Positions 14,000-25,701 of a DNA stretch of 64,000 nt are shown piece after piece. A program made the translations under genes and the position numbers. The notes below the pieces were generated by a model. It was not told the origin of the DNA. It saw only the letters and a program-made list of their open reading frames with translations, and made no database searches. The DNA is from Stratiolaelaps scimitus (lineage: Eukaryota > Arthropoda > Arachnida > Mesostigmata > Laelapidae), in assembly GCA_019614645.1 (NCBI GenBank), contig JABWDB010000018.1, forward strand, positions 3,278,501-3,342,500. The letters run 5' to 3'. The first letter of the stretch is position 1; each line of letters opens with the position of its first letter.

Positions 14000-15530
14000 C
14001 TCAGAATTGTTAGAAATGGTGCAAATGTTTGGAAATAATATTGGAGCCAGACCGGCTAAATTTGTGTGCATGCATGTCCTTGTATAATATTAGTTTTAAT
14101 GTCTATAATCATCATGATCAACACAATGCTACTACACATTCTAACCAAATTCAAATGTTTTCGAGCATGCGACATAGGCTATAATTTCTCTTTTAGTTGG
14201 ACTGGTTTATGTCGGATTATGCAGATTATTATATATATAGAAGTAAAAATGGGTTCCATTCGGTGTTACGAAGCAGTAAGATATCACATATATAATATAT
14301 ATTTATATATCATACATTAAGCAGAATACGCTATTTAGAGGCTGTTTAAACCGCTCCACATTCACCGCAATCAGCGTGTTATCTCAGATATGGCTGGAAT
14401 TTTAACCACAAGCGTCCACCACCAGAGTGAGTGCGGTTATTTCGCTAAGCAGATAGATAAATAGATGACCGCCTACTGACTCTGTACTGCGCCAATTTCG
14501 CAACAGGCCGATGTAGTGAACCTCACGCTTGATTTACTAGCCATTCACAGCAATGAAACACTTGGGTGGTGCGAATTACATTAGGCGTATTAACGTGCTC
14601 TACTGGTTCACTGGATACAGCAGACTGATAAGCCTCTCTCGGGAAGCCACTACTTGGCTGTTGATTCACTGTTCTCTACTGTTACGACCTCTGCTTCGAA
14701 CCTCGAATAGGTCGAACCGCCCCTTCCGGTGCAGGTCGATGCTGCGCTCAAATCTGCTGCTGCTGTGCTCAACTATAGTACCTGATCAACGAGTGTTTCT
14801 GTTTGTTGTATAATACTGCAACTGACTAACCTATAGCAATTGGGTATAAATTTCAGGTCTTAAATAAGTCCCCCACGCTCAACGGACCGGTCGCTTGTCC
14901 ATATCCTGGCAAACGCCTACTCCCTGGCAATCTTACTGGTATTGTAGCCACTTCTTTATAGCTGCAACAAAGGCACAGCTCGGCAGCAGGAAGCGACCAG
15001 CGTGCTAAAAAAAATGGGTCGCCAGTGTCTTTGTGTCGTATCCCCGACCACGGTACAGACACAGGATCAGATCACCGATCAAGGCACGGCGTGGGCGGTC
15101 AGATCATTCACCTATGAAATCATGCAGCATAGCAGAACAAAGCGTACATCAGCAGAGCGCAGAACATGACACGGTGTAATAATATATTGATTGGTATATT
15201 GGTGACAGGTGTCAATGCTCGAAACGCAACAGACTGAATAAAAAATAACTAACGCGGCGTCCAATTTGTCTGCCTTAAATAGGCTTGTTGTATACTTGAG
15301 CGGGGTTTAACATAAGTATTGTATATATATATATATATGTATAGCCTCCACAATTCATAATTCTTTGTTACACTTCACCCTGTCGTCGTATTAGTTAACT
15401 GGGCGCATAGCCGATAGGTAACCCACCTTCGATAGCGGGAGACGTGCCCTGTTTTATTTGGTGTCATCGACCCAGTATATATATATATATATACAGCTGG
15501 ATATGCCAAGACGCTGCCGTAGTTGACTTG
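14000..15530. other. No gene recognised; TA microsatellites
   Basis: Two TA runs (15322-15338 and 15476-15493) lie in AT-rich sequence. Short open frames at 14066-14320 and 14553-14813 have no family or splice support. Confidence 0.5.
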
Positions 15531-15531
15531 A

Positions 15532-15864
15532 ATGAATGAGCGGCTGACCCGAGGACGTGTGTACGCCGCTGCGCCGGCAAAAGCTATCGACCGCTTCGAT
15601 AAACAGGCCCCGGGCGAGGGGCCCGACTACGATGCACGCAGTGTGCCTGACTCCTATCAGGGAGCGCAGGCGGACGAGCTGGACGTGGAGGAGGAGGAGG
15701 GGGCGGCTAATTATCTATCGATATTATCGAGAATAACCCTGCTTTCTACAGCTGGGCTCTCATCGTCACTGGCATCATCCGGCTCTCCTCGTAAGGAAAA
15801 CTACTATTTTAAGCGAAAGCCACCTGTAACCTCAACACACATCGGCTCACTCAAATTCATTTAG
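15532..15864 (+). CDS. Candidate exon with acidic stretch, unknown product
   Basis: Open frame of 110 codons from an ATG at 15532. The translation has protein-like composition, with an acidic run (DELDVEEEEG) around residues 50-60 and a Ser/Leu-rich end, and is GC-richer than its flanks. A good donor match, TC|GTAAGG, falls at about 15790, so the exon may end there rather than at the in-frame stop. No acceptor or downstream exon could be tied to it. I do not recognise a family. Confidence 0.3.
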   Translation: MNERLTRGRVYAAAPAKAIDRFDKQAPGEGPDYDARSVPDSYQGAQADELDVEEEEGAANYLSILSRITLLSTAGLSSSLASSGSPRKENYYFKRKPPVTSTHIGSLKFI

Positions 15865-16077
15865 TGCTAGCGCGGATCGTTAGCTGATCGTTCAAGAAGC
15901 ATTTCTTTCAAGGGCGGCGTTAACATGGAGTAAAATACCTAGCGCTGTTTCCATTAGCAGCCAACGCGTGCACACTCTACACTCCTCGTTCACTAACTGG
16001 ATTATTTTTATCTTATCCAACTCGGCAAGTAGGGCGAATATCGGCAAGGAGGATGCTACTCGGAGAGTTTCGCTTTT

Positions 16078-16299
16078 TCATGAATAGTTCCCGTGCATGT
16101 ACGCATTAAACGGAATTAAACACGTTACCCAGCGGAATGAACCTATATGACCTAGTTCCCTGAGAACTAGACTTCCCGACGAAGAGTTACTTTTCTTCGA
16201 TTGACCACCTTTTCCGTATCTCGCGAGAACTCTCTGGAAGGACGTGTCAATGAGCAACGGCGGTGGTGGTAAAGGAGGAGCCGTCGCCTTCTCCACCAT
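16078..16299 (-). CDS. Candidate first coding exon, proline-rich start
   Basis: On the minus strand an ATG at 16299 opens a 73-codon frame beginning MVEKATAPPLPPPPLL, followed by a basic, Ser-rich segment. Just upstream on the same strand lies ATTCTAG, a plausible acceptor, so this could be the first coding part of a gene whose 5' UTR is spliced on. A possible donor (GG|GTAACG) occurs near 16129. The opposite strand has a 38-codon frame from an ATG at about 16248 over the same bases, so strand is not settled. No family recognised. Confidence 0.3.
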   Translation of the reverse strand: MVEKATAPPLPPPPLLIDTSFQRVLARYGKGGQSKKSNSSSGSLVLRELGHIGSFRWVTCLIPFNAYMHGNYS

Positions 16300-16319
16300 C
16301 GCCGTCGCCCTAGAATATT

Positions 16320-17395
16320 ACCATGTTTGCCTTACTGCAATCTATTATATATTGCAACGATGAAGGTAAGCAAAGATCTCTCATAGGACCCTTAACAATG
16401 CGCACGCCACAACCACGAATATTCATACGAGAGAGAAAGATTTTTGCCGAAGGAGGACTTATGGGGCCACGTTCCCGAAGGACTCCCCCTCATCAAGTAC
16501 CCCAGGCGAAAAAAATGCAGAGCGAGGCTCGATGGCGGAATCGCGAAGGGTCCCAATGGAGAACGTTGGGAAATCCAGCCGCCCGCACAGTCGAACCACA
16601 GTCATTGTGCCTATTGTACCTGTACACCTATGTCGAAAAGGTCCCAGTACGGCCTGCATATTATGAACAGTATAGTCAGCACGAACCTAACCAAGCACAA
16701 CCTCTGCTATCAACGTTGAGAACGATGGGCTATATATTCGTAGACGTCGGGGACTCTGGGGAGTCTCATATCCCCATGAAGGAAAAACATTCTGCGGTGG
16801 ACCTTGGAAGCCGACTAGATTCGAGTTAAATTGGAATTAGGGGACCTAGAGCAGATACACGAACAGTGGACGATTAATGGACCATGTTAGACGAAGGATG
16901 CGTCAGATTTATGATATGATGGGTAGAGGTTTGTTGTAAACAGATTGAATTTCTATATTATTGAAGTTATTATAACAGGAATCAGCGACAACCGAATGAT
17001 GTTTTTCTCGCCAATGAAAATCCCCTACATTACTTAATTCACTGAGTTGAATGCGCAAAATAAGAGCCACCACTCACGACAACTAGACTATCATCCAGAT
17101 CGCTGTTGTCGTGAAAATAGTGCAGGGACACAAAATAGTAGTTCTCTCTGTCACGTGTGAATTGGTTATATAATATATTGATTAGGCATTCTGATTCGGG
17201 TAAAATTTGACATCAATCATCTTCTTGGTTGGTTCAAGAGTTTAACACAGCCGACCATAACTTATAATTAAATTCTTTATTAATCATATTTGTACAGACG
17301 GTGCTACGGCTATAATCAATATTAACACGGCAGTATATATGTATGTATATATATATATATATATAGTGTATAATATTTATTATGATATATTAAAC
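16320..17395. other. No gene assigned; long overlapping open frames
   Basis: 16323-16829 (plus, 168 codons) overlaps a second plus frame (16444-16719) and a minus frame (16459-16659). None shows a domain, and the three-frame openness suggests unusual composition or a decayed element rather than a gene. A TA run lies at 17345-17365. Confidence 0.4.
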
Positions 17396-17429
17396 GTTAC
17401 AATAGGTCGGAATTTCTAGGGATTATGGG

Positions 17430-17572
17430 GGTGGGGGGGGGTGAGGACGACAACGTCCCGAGGAAGGCGATGGCATTGCCTCTCTGCACAGCGAGGGACA
17501 GGCGCTGCAGGAGGAAAGAGCCAGCGCGCTTGTCCCCGGTGGCGCGGATCAACCTGTGGTAGACCCCTGTGG
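17430..17572 (-). pseudogene. Fragment of a retroelement-like ORF (LLQRLSLAVQRGNA motif)
   Basis: The minus strand encodes a segment containing TGDKRAGSFLLQRLSLAVQ and then RGNAIAFLGTL. It is cut at its 5' side by a TA microsatellite (17574-17596). A second, diverged copy lies at 23100-23310 and matches it at the protein level (LVRAAGEKRAKTFLL then LSLAVQ). The repetition and decay point to an old mobile-element ORF, probably the C-terminal end of a LINE-type polyprotein; the family assignment is from memory of similar motifs and is uncertain. Confidence 0.45.
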
Positions 17573-17573
17573 T

Positions 17574-17596
17574 ATATATATATATATATATATATA
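17574..17596. repeat. TA microsatellite
   Basis: About eleven TA units directly abutting the retroelement-like fragment on its 5' side (minus orientation). Confidence 0.9.
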
Positions 17597-17659
17597 CATA
17601 TATATACATATTGCAGCGAATACAAGTATCGTTCAGAACTTATTTATGACTGGCATTGA

Positions 17660-20600
17660 AGGGAAGTTCTTTCGTTCTTAAATATGAATGGCCGCTGCCT
17701 CGGAGAGGTACGGATCGTTTTATCCCTGATGAGATGTATAATCGGAAGAACGTTGGGCACCAGTTTGCGAATTCTCAACAAAAGTTTAAACATTACATCA
17801 GTCAGTTTATATCTATGGGCTGGTTTTCGAACCACAGACGGAACTAAAGAATTATATTATTATTCATTTGCTTAGATCTCAATACATCCTCCCGGGTAGG
17901 TCGGCGAGGCAGCCGGATTTTTAACACACAGCCAGCAAAAGGAATGAACTGTAACTCTCCGATAGATTGTAACGCGATGGAATAGTGATGTCGTCGAGCA
18001 ATCGGTATGTGTGACCATTGAGGCAGGACTATACCAGTGGAGACCACGCTGAGATAAAATAGGCTAAAATGAAAAAAAAAGCGATCCCAGAACGTGCCCT
18101 GTTCAATGGAGTGCAGTGAGGCGCGTCCATGTTCGCAGTGAACGAACTCCTGCAATCAAGAGAGACCTGAGTGATACTGATGGTATTACGAGAGTAGGAA
18201 GGCAAAGGAGAACCTGACGTTTTGGACGGTAACGAACAGGCAATTAACAGACTCTAACTGTACTCGAGCTCAGGTGCAGCCAATGGGACGTATACAAATA
18301 TGATCCAGAAAATAGAATAGAACACGGGCACGTATCGTCCTGGCAGAGGAACTAGGGGGGTTAATGACAATGTGAAGGTCGACTAGGAGTGTGATCAAGC
18401 ATGGGGAACGCTTATTTTTTTTTGATGGTGCAATAATAGGTATAAAAAAACACCCACCCATCCCTAGAAGTTGTCATTCAGGGCCGTATATCCACACAGG
18501 TTCTGACGCCGTTATCAAGTGATCCACTCTTGTACTAGAGAAGTGCTTGTGGTGGTGCATAGCATAAATACAAGATGGGCAGAGGTCGTTCATATGTGTT
18601 ACGCAAATAATTGTGAAGTGAATTTACTGGGGAGAGTGCGAAAACATTATTGAAATTTACGTCGCCATTTACGCCCAAATTGGCCCAGGAATACGAAGGT
18701 CATGCGTTGGATTGTAATGCTATGTATTCGGCGGTTCCCATCAATAACATTATTATTATTATATATGGAGTACTAAGTCGGTCAAATTTGGCCTCATAAT
18801 ATGGGTATCACTTTAGAAAACACTGTCCCACTGTGAGCGTTTCTGTGTGAAGAAAGCAATACCGGTTATTTTCAATTCAGACGATTTCCCGCTGCACTTC
18901 CTGGTACAAATCTGCTAACGATCTGCGAACGAAGATTTGATGTTCTCATCGGCAAGTCTCACGAAGGCCAAAATATCTATCTAAAGTGCTCACATTATAT
19001 AGGCTCATTGTCGGTAGACACGTTGTTTTAAAGTCAGTCCATTTAGGGGCAGGAATACTAGTTGCTTTGTGTACCCACAGCAAATGCTTATGTTTCTTTC
19101 GATTCGACAATCGTTCTCACCAGCAGCAGTTATCACCAGCAGCATTTAATAACTTGCTACACGAACTTTCAATTGTTGCTTTTACGTCCGTTGCAGAAAC
19201 AGCGACTAACAACAACGAACCTTACCGTGGCCATTCTTCCTCTCGAGATAGGTGTTCCATACACGAAGTATCCCATGATATAGTTCTTTGATGGACACAA
19301 TATGTTAGACATGGCGGCAACGCATTAACTGCAGGACATTTTGATGCTGAAAAATGTCTAATAGTAGATTGTTTCCGCGTTTGGTGCCTATACCTGAGAG
19401 AAATCTACTCGACCAAAGTTTCGAAATAGATTATTAGCCACTGTAAACTTATTCGTACCGCGTAACAGCAGACTGAAAATAACGCTCGGATAGATATGGA
19501 CGAGAGAGCCTGGTCGTTACATACAGGACGACTATCTGCTCCCATATTAATCTCGTTGATCTACAAAACCCCGTATGGACGATCTGCTCGAGCGGCGGCG
19601 CACCCGAATACAAGTTAATATCGTAAGTTTCGCGTGAGTGGCCAGCCAATTACATCTCCAATCGTATTAATTAATAAATGTATTGCGACACGACAGCCTG
19701 CAGTATCGTCTGCCTAATTTGTACGAACGGTACGTGACACGCTATAATTATTTTCTTATGGGTAGGTGATTCCTGGTTAGCTGTTGAACATCGTCAACAG
19801 TTCCCGAGGGGGAAGCGGTCACGGTATTGACATGCATTGGCATGCCAACACCGCCCCTTTGAAAAAAAAAATTAAAACATTTGATGCCTAATCGTTTGGT
19901 CTATTAGGTTCTGTTTCAATTTGACGAAAATCATTATAGGGCAGAAAACAAGTCTATAAAGGTATACATGGCCTAATCTGTCTGTGACTGCAGAGAACTG
20001 ATTGTCTAAGAAATGAAAATCGCTAATTTCTTGTGAATATAATTTATATAAGTACGTCACCACAGTTTTCTCGGGTTGTACATTATAAACGATTCTGCGC
20101 GTGAGTTGCAAGGGAAGTCCTGGGTATACCTCGCTGTATATATGTCAACAGCAATTGCAGTGCCTCAATTGGCATTGGTTTTGTCATAACGGAAATTGAA
20201 ATATTATAATAACTTCCAGAATCAGTGTGGCAAGTTTTGTTCCCAGTGTATTATGTAAATATTTGGGTTCGTTCTGACAAACTAATCGGAATTAATTGAA
20301 CCGCATAAATTTGTGCCAAAGCTGTCGCTTGCACTTTTCCGTAAAATTGGGTTATGCAGATACATATCGCACAATGACAAACCAATCAATAAAGCTCCCG
20401 AAAATACCTGGCATCTCAACAGGTTCCATTGTGCATTCGTTATCTTGTTAACAACGGTCCAGTTGCTTCGCCTCTTAGTCCCGCCTGATGCATATTTGAC
20501 GCTTCTCCATGTATAATAATTAGTGGATTCTTCCAGCCATTCCTACGAGGTCGCTCATCTGATTCGAGCAGCTTTATCACCATTCAAGACCATTCTGCTG

Positions 20601-20725
20601 ACGGAATATATTTATGCTAACCAGGTCAGTTAATCAATTGGTCAGTTGACACAGGTAAATCTAAGCAACGTGGCGTTTTTTATTTCGATCCATTCTGGCC
20701 AACAGGAATAACAACCGTGATCGAC
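17660..20725. other. No gene recognised
   Basis: AT-leaning DNA with short open frames on both strands (for example 18986-19291). An imperfect hairpin can be drawn at about 19808-19857, ahead of an A-run (19862-19870). No coding unit can be defended. Confidence 0.5.
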
Positions 20726-20730
20726 CTTAT

Positions 20731-20800
20731 GGCAGTACCTATTACCCAAACAACAACCATAGGTACTGCCATGGGCGTTGTTTCGGTAATTGGTACTGCC
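20731..20800. repeat. Inverted repeat with three copies of GGTACTGCC
   Basis: The left arm (20731-20758) begins GGCAGTACCTATTACC. The right arm (20773-20800) is its imperfect reverse complement and ends GGTAATTGGTACTGCC. A third GGTACTGCC lies in the loop (20762-20770). The structure could be a short foldback or MITE-like relic, or a cruciform; no target-site duplication is evident. Confidence 0.65.
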
Positions 20801-21238
20801 GCCATTAGGGAGGTGCCCTATGTGGACTATTTAGCAAATTCAAAGGTTTGATTTGTGCCCGCAACATATGATTTCCAGCCAGCTTCGATTCGTTTATTTT
20901 TCAATTTCGAATAACATTTTGCCGTCTGAGAATTATATGATACCCGGTGATTCGGTACGAATTGCACTAAATTATCGCTGTTCGGCTTGGTCGGTTCAGC
21001 GTGATCAGACGTTTTTCATGTATATGGGCCAAATTAATGCAGCCACTAGCTTACTTCAAATTAAATTCTAACGTTTGAAAAATAATCGACATTACAAAAT
21101 TGCTAGCATATCTACTGATAAGTATTCAATGGTATGATATGCCTTAGCTCAGCTTTGAGGCCTCTCCATTGCTTAGTCATGATTCACGTTGTTTTTGTTC
21201 CAGTAGACGAGGGTCTGAGCTGGAAGTAACATCGAAGT

Positions 21239-21295
21239 AAATTTTCCGGACTGACCCACAGCCAGCATTTAACGTCCACGGCACTGCTTGAGCGT
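21239..21295 (-). repeat. tRNA-derived SINE, 3' fragment (copy 1)
   Basis: On the minus strand this reads as the conserved 3' body of the SINE seen at 24331-24512 and 49113-49250: a GTGGACGTTAAATG core, then GGCTGTGGGTCAGTCCGG and AAAATTT. The 5' part with the Pol III boxes is missing, which fits an old truncated copy. Confidence 0.65.
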
Positions 21296-21555
21296 CCATA
21301 TCCGTTGTCTCTTTTGCTTCTGGTCCATTCTATTGTCTCTCTGCGTAATTGGGACTGGCCGTTTTTTCCTGTGTGATCTAGCTTCAAAAAGGCCCCCGTT
21401 TTATTTGAGCTAGTTGGTGAGCGACCTTGAGGTAGCCTCCAGTCGCTCGGTCGATGTGCTGCCGATCCACGCGTGTGCTACTGTAAGGCTTCAGCGGGAC
21501 GTAGAGGCTTCGATTTTACGATAAGAACCTTAAATCCGGGAGTCCCTTAGAGCGT

Positions 21556-21912
21556 TTAGGGATCACTGTCAGCGATAGGGGATCTTGCGCGCTGCTGGAT
21601 ACTTGTGCAGCTGCAAGATACTTGCGCAGATCTTCGTTCTTCGTCTCTCGACGCTGAGATTGAACAATCTGTTACGACACACTTGTAGTCCGCCGTTCGA
21701 TTCAGAAAATCAGGATCTAATTCTGAGAGATCAGCTATAGAAAGAGCATACGCGATAGCAACGTATCTGGGGACAGGTTCCCCAAAAAAGGGCAAATTAG
21801 TGTACATAACATGAAAACGAGCTCGCAAAATGGCCGAACAGCTGTTCGATAATGGTTCAGGAACGAAACTGTAAAGACAACGCTTTAGTGATTCCACAGC
21901 CTTTAATAGCAT
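21556..21912 (-). CDS. Candidate coding segment, unknown
   Basis: A 118-codon open frame on the minus strand with balanced, protein-like composition, including two NxS/T sites and several cysteines towards its end. I saw no start with clear context, no clean acceptor or donor and no recognised domain. It may be an exon or a chance frame. Confidence 0.2.
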   Translation of the reverse strand: MLLKAVESLKRCLYSFVPEPLSNSCSAILRARFHVMYTNLPFFGEPVPRYVAIAYALSIADLSELDPDFLNRTADYKCVVTDCSISASRDEERRSAQVSCSCTSIQQRARSPIADSDP

Positions 21913-22105
21913 ACGGGGCCTGTCTCGGCCTGCATTAGATCGAGTGATCGAATACTGACAAAACGCTAATTACGCATTCATTTTAGAAAATAGTCGTTTT
22001 TGGGTATTCTCACCCCCTTTGAACATTTCAGTGCAAATATTATAGGAACGTCAATGACGCTCTAGCTACTAGTGTTGCATGATGGTTGTTAATTAGTAAA
22101 AGAAG

Positions 22106-22357
22106 ATGGACACTAGGTCATTGTTTCGAACACACCTATTCAAATCGGATTATTTAAATGGATACCCAGATATCGCCGTGGTTTTGGGTCAGCTGGTAGA
22201 CAGAGGCGAATGGAAGGCTGTAGATGGCAACCTGGTTGTCGTTGACAATCCCGGCAGAGACGTGTTGGAAGGACACTTCTCAAGGAAGAAGCCGGTGGTC
22301 CGTTTTCAATTGCTGACCGTCAATTTATGTATCGCACTGACAACCTCGTGCCGTTAG
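22106..22357 (+). CDS. Candidate coding segment, unknown
   Basis: An 83-codon plus-strand frame from an ATG at 22106, containing DIAVVLGQLVDRGEWKAVDG and a following acidic/hydrophobic alternation that looks like folded protein. It is GC-richer than its surroundings. No family, splice site or poly(A) signal supports it further. Confidence 0.2.
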   Translation: MDTRSLFRTHLFKSDYLNGYPDIAVVLGQLVDRGEWKAVDGNLVVVDNPGRDVLEGHFSRKKPVVRFQLLTVNLCIALTTSCR

Positions 22358-22586
22358 GTGGCGTTACCCGTTCGCTTATCCTTAAGCGTCATTCCATTTA
22401 TTTATATATGTTAATTATTTAGAACACTATACCACACTTATAGTCAATATGATAATATAGCCATAGGCATGCTTATATATTAACATTCATATTTCATCCT
22501 ATTTAACACTGAATTTATTTGAAAGTCTCGCTAGTGCCGCCAAATTTGAATACGAATACCTACGATGACTATGGTCGTTACAGGCA

Positions 22587-22611
<25 letters not shown>
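22587..22611. repeat. AT microsatellite
   Basis: About twelve AT units, followed by a short AC run. Confidence 0.9.
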
Positions 22612-22618
<7 letters not shown>

Positions 22619-23099
22619 GTATCAGACTCGTTGCAATATATGCATATATGTATATATTCGGACGAGTTCGAGCTTTCGTCAGACCGTAGCAATGAGGAGA
22701 CTATTTACAATTCGTTTACTTAATATATTTTAAAGCAGAGACGCATATAATACCCAGCGTATATGAGCGTACCTGGAATTTGCGATGTGTTTACGATATG
22801 ATTTCGATGCTTGCTATTATGAGTCCCATTATTATCACTGTTATTATAATCACTATTATTTAGAATATATTACCATAATTGCTTGTTTCTGTGGTGCCCA
22901 CTTGGCAACTCTCAACTCAATACGGAAGTTATTGATTTCAGGCTGCAAATGTTCGCCGCCGAAGCCGAGGGAGTCCTCCAAGTTAACCTCTCTGAGCCCA
23001 TGACCTTACATTTGTATACACTGTATTTCATAGCTAAATACGTCACCCTTTGGTAAGATTGATCTGTAATCAGCCAGTGGCAATCTTGGGGTAAGTCGG

Positions 23100-23310
23100 G
23101 CTGGGGACAGGTTTGCAGGTCGAGTCAGTCATGATCCCTGAGCGAGGTGATAGAACTGCACAGCTAAAGAAAGATGTCACAGTAAGAAGGTCTTTGCACG
23201 CTTCTCTCCCGCGGCGCGAACCAGCCCATGGCAGACCTCCTCGAGGAGGTTGGCCTTGAGGGAGCCGGTGCCCGCCCAAGGTTTCGAAGGCGAGGGGAAG
23301 AATTAAGTGA
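23100..23310 (-). pseudogene. Second copy of the LLQRLSLAVQ retroelement-like fragment
   Basis: On the minus strand the segment reads KANLLEEVCHGLVRAAGEKR, then AKTFLL, an in-frame stop, and LSLAVQ. It aligns with the fragment at 17430-17572 over about 35 residues, with conservative differences. The stop and the loss of the RGNA block show it is broken. A perfect 14-bp palindrome (CCTCCTCGAGGAGG) lies within it near 23236-23249. Confidence 0.45.
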
Positions 23311-23319
23311 GTCACCTGT

Positions 23320-23935
23320 AAGAGACTATGCCTTCGTTGCTACTGCCTGCTCCGCAACCGATACCGTGTGGCCGGCGATGGCTGCAACTTCCTCTTGTGG
23401 GCATAGTCTGCATCTCGTATGTAGTATACATCACTGTTAAATTTAGCCTTCGTAATATTAGCACTTAGACAAATGTACAGCCTGCAATTCGAGCGACGCT
23501 CAGCGATTAGGGTTTTCAACTCAATTAACTATCGCACTTTTTGAAAACTTAAAGCTATTTCTGTTTTCTGTAAAATGCCAACGTCCGAGTCTCTTCCATT
23601 TGCACTCTCCAAATTATTTTTTGTTCCTGTTCTATCGCAACCAAGTTTTCTTTTTAGGATCAGCATACGACGACAGCACTCATATTTCTTGACGTCATTT
23701 TTTCTGCCTGCCTCAATTACAGCATATTCAACGGCAGCTCAGTTGTCAGCGGGTTTCATGTGATCGCTTTACTTGAACCTTTTGTGCCCTGTGTTTCTGA
23801 TCCGAATGTATACTTGTCGCTAACCATTAATCGCTTGCCTACATGAGTATCGGGATGTAGCGTGCAGCACTGTGTTCTAATTATAAAACAGATTGTTTTG
23901 GCGCGTTGGATGTTAAGAGAGGCAATTAACTAACG
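23320..23935. other. No gene recognised
   Basis: Short open frames only; nothing identified. Confidence 0.5.
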
Positions 23936-23937
23936 AG

Positions 23938-24075
23938 AGTCTTCGGAGACACGTGGCTGCACGGTTTCGATCATCACCGTTGCACATTTACATCTACGGG
24001 GTCTGTCTTATGAAGCAATGCCGAAAGCAGACCCATAGACGTTAATTGTTGAATATGATTCACCCCGGAAAATTT
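23938..24075 (+). repeat. tRNA-derived SINE, degenerate copy 2
   Basis: Shares with the 24.4-kb copy a box-B-like GGTTTCGATCATCACC, then CCGTTGCACATTT, GTCTTATGAAGCAATGCC, GACGTTAA and CCCCGGAAAAT. Box B is mutated by one insertion and the 5' box A part is not recognisable. It lies about 250 bp upstream of the fuller copy, in the same orientation. Confidence 0.65.
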
Positions 24076-24110
24076 CCTTTTAAGCAATGATTCCTTTTAA
24101 GTAATGATTT
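24076..24110. repeat. Tandem 17-bp duplication
   Basis: TTCCTTTTAAGCAATGA is followed at once by TTCCTTTTAAGTAATGA, one mismatch in 17. It is directly 3' of SINE copy 2. Confidence 0.75.
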
Positions 24111-24330
24111 CGACATCATCCTTCAGATCTCTTTTATAAAGCTCATCGGAGCAGATGCAATAATCAGTAAATCAACACAATGTGTCGTGGTTCATTCGAC
24201 AGATAGACGTATGGACCTCCTAGACAATACTTGTGGTATGCCTAGTGTTGGGGCAAGGTCATGAGACTCTTCTGCAAATAGGTTTTGCCACAATACATTG
24301 CAACAATTGAAATTGGTTAGAAGGTGGTCG

Positions 24331-24512
24331 AGCCCTTTGGTGGCTTGGTGGTGCATCCGTGTGCGCCTCGCAATCGGAGGAGACGGGCGTCGGTGCACGG
24401 GTTCGATCCCCACTGTTGCACATTTGCATTTTCACGAGGTCCGTCTTATGAAGCAATGCTGAAAGCAGTTGTACCGTCGACGTTATATGTTGGCTGTAGG
24501 TCAGCCCGGAAA
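24331..24512 (+). repeat. tRNA-derived SINE, most complete copy (copy 3)
   Basis: A box-A-like TGGCTTGGTGG (24341-24351) and a perfect box B, GGTTCGATCC (24400-24409), are 59 bp apart, as in tRNAs with a long variable arm (Leu or Ser type). They are followed by the SINE body shared with three other places in the window. Flanking sequences AATTGGTTAGAAGGTGGTC (about 24311-24329) and AATTGTTAGATGGTGGTC (about 24514-24531) look like an imperfect target-site duplication. It would be transcribed by RNA polymerase III and moved by LINE machinery; it encodes no protein. Confidence 0.75.
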
Positions 24513-24534
24513 AATTGTTAGATGGTGGTCAATT

Positions 24535-25595
24535 TTGATACTCACTATTCAGTCGCTCTCATGACGTGAAACGTCTACGGCATATTGTAGGTATTTTTGA
24601 ATAAATATATAGTACAATAAAAAAACATTAAGCTGTTTGTAAATATTGCTGATGATTATTTAGCATCGGCAGTCAAAGGTGGCTCTAATGATATATCATT
24701 ATACTGGAGAATAAACCATTTCCATAGGAAGAAGCGCACTTCAAAGGACGAACCATTTTCCTCTAAAGCTAAAACCACTTCAAGCAAATAAGCACGCAAT
24801 TGCGACTTTTGCGTATACCACGGACTGTGAGTATAATGACATTTACGCTTCTCCAACGTAACTGCGCGGTGAGCTGACATGAGCGACTCAAACTATTTGA
24901 AAGAATGACAGCGCCCCATGGTCGAGAATCCGACGTCTCACGCGGTAGCGAATTGAGCTCCCAAATAAAAGAACTCCTTTTCTCATTTGTATCTTTCAAC
25001 GATCCAGCCACCATTCGCCTTGCTACTTGTCACTAACGCCACTTCAGTGTGTCGACGAATCCACGTTTCCGCGCAATGGTCCTTTACGGGACTCGTTTGA
25101 AGGTCAGAACTTTAGCATCCCGTTTGCATGAGTTCCGTGCCTGCCTAAAACCCTCAGGTGAACTTTGTTTTTACACACGGCCATTTGCAGTAGTGGTAGC
25201 TTGTAGTAGTAAGCACATAGTGCATGTTTCATTATTAGTTGAATAGCTTATGTTATGAGCAGTTTTGGCTGCTTTCAGAACTTCCAAAAGACTTTGTCAA
25301 AAACGTCCAGCTGCAATTCAGTACAAACGAACATGCGACTCAAAACAGATGTTTTGAAATATTGAATGACATTGAGCTCCGAGCTACTTACACTCTTCCT
25401 CCTTCAACTACATTGTTGCAGTTTGTAGGGGACTGATTTTAAACAGTATTCTTATTAATAATAATACCAATAACAACAACCGTACTGTACAAAGTAGTTT
25501 AGCTGCATGCGCATACCTTATATAGCCAATGGATAAACTTAAGCACGCATACACGAAATATAGCATTCTGTAGATGGCAGAGATTACTAGAGTAT
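24535..25595. other. No gene assigned
   Basis: Two overlapping minus frames (24656-24880 and 24769-25014) and two plus frames (25049-25246 and 25239-25436) are open but have no domain, start or splice support. Confidence 0.4.
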
Positions 25596-25701
25596 AAGCT
25601 AGCGCTCTCGGAGAGCTCGGTCTGTCAATTCCCTCACTTGATACTTGCTCAACAAAGCCTCGAGAAGGGCGTCTTCTCCAACGTCTTGAAGATCCTCCAC
25701 T

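Noticed and set aside
19808..19870. Imperfect hairpin plus A-run as a microRNA or SINE tail
   Set aside because: Arms are short with several bulges; no Pol III boxes or second copy seen.
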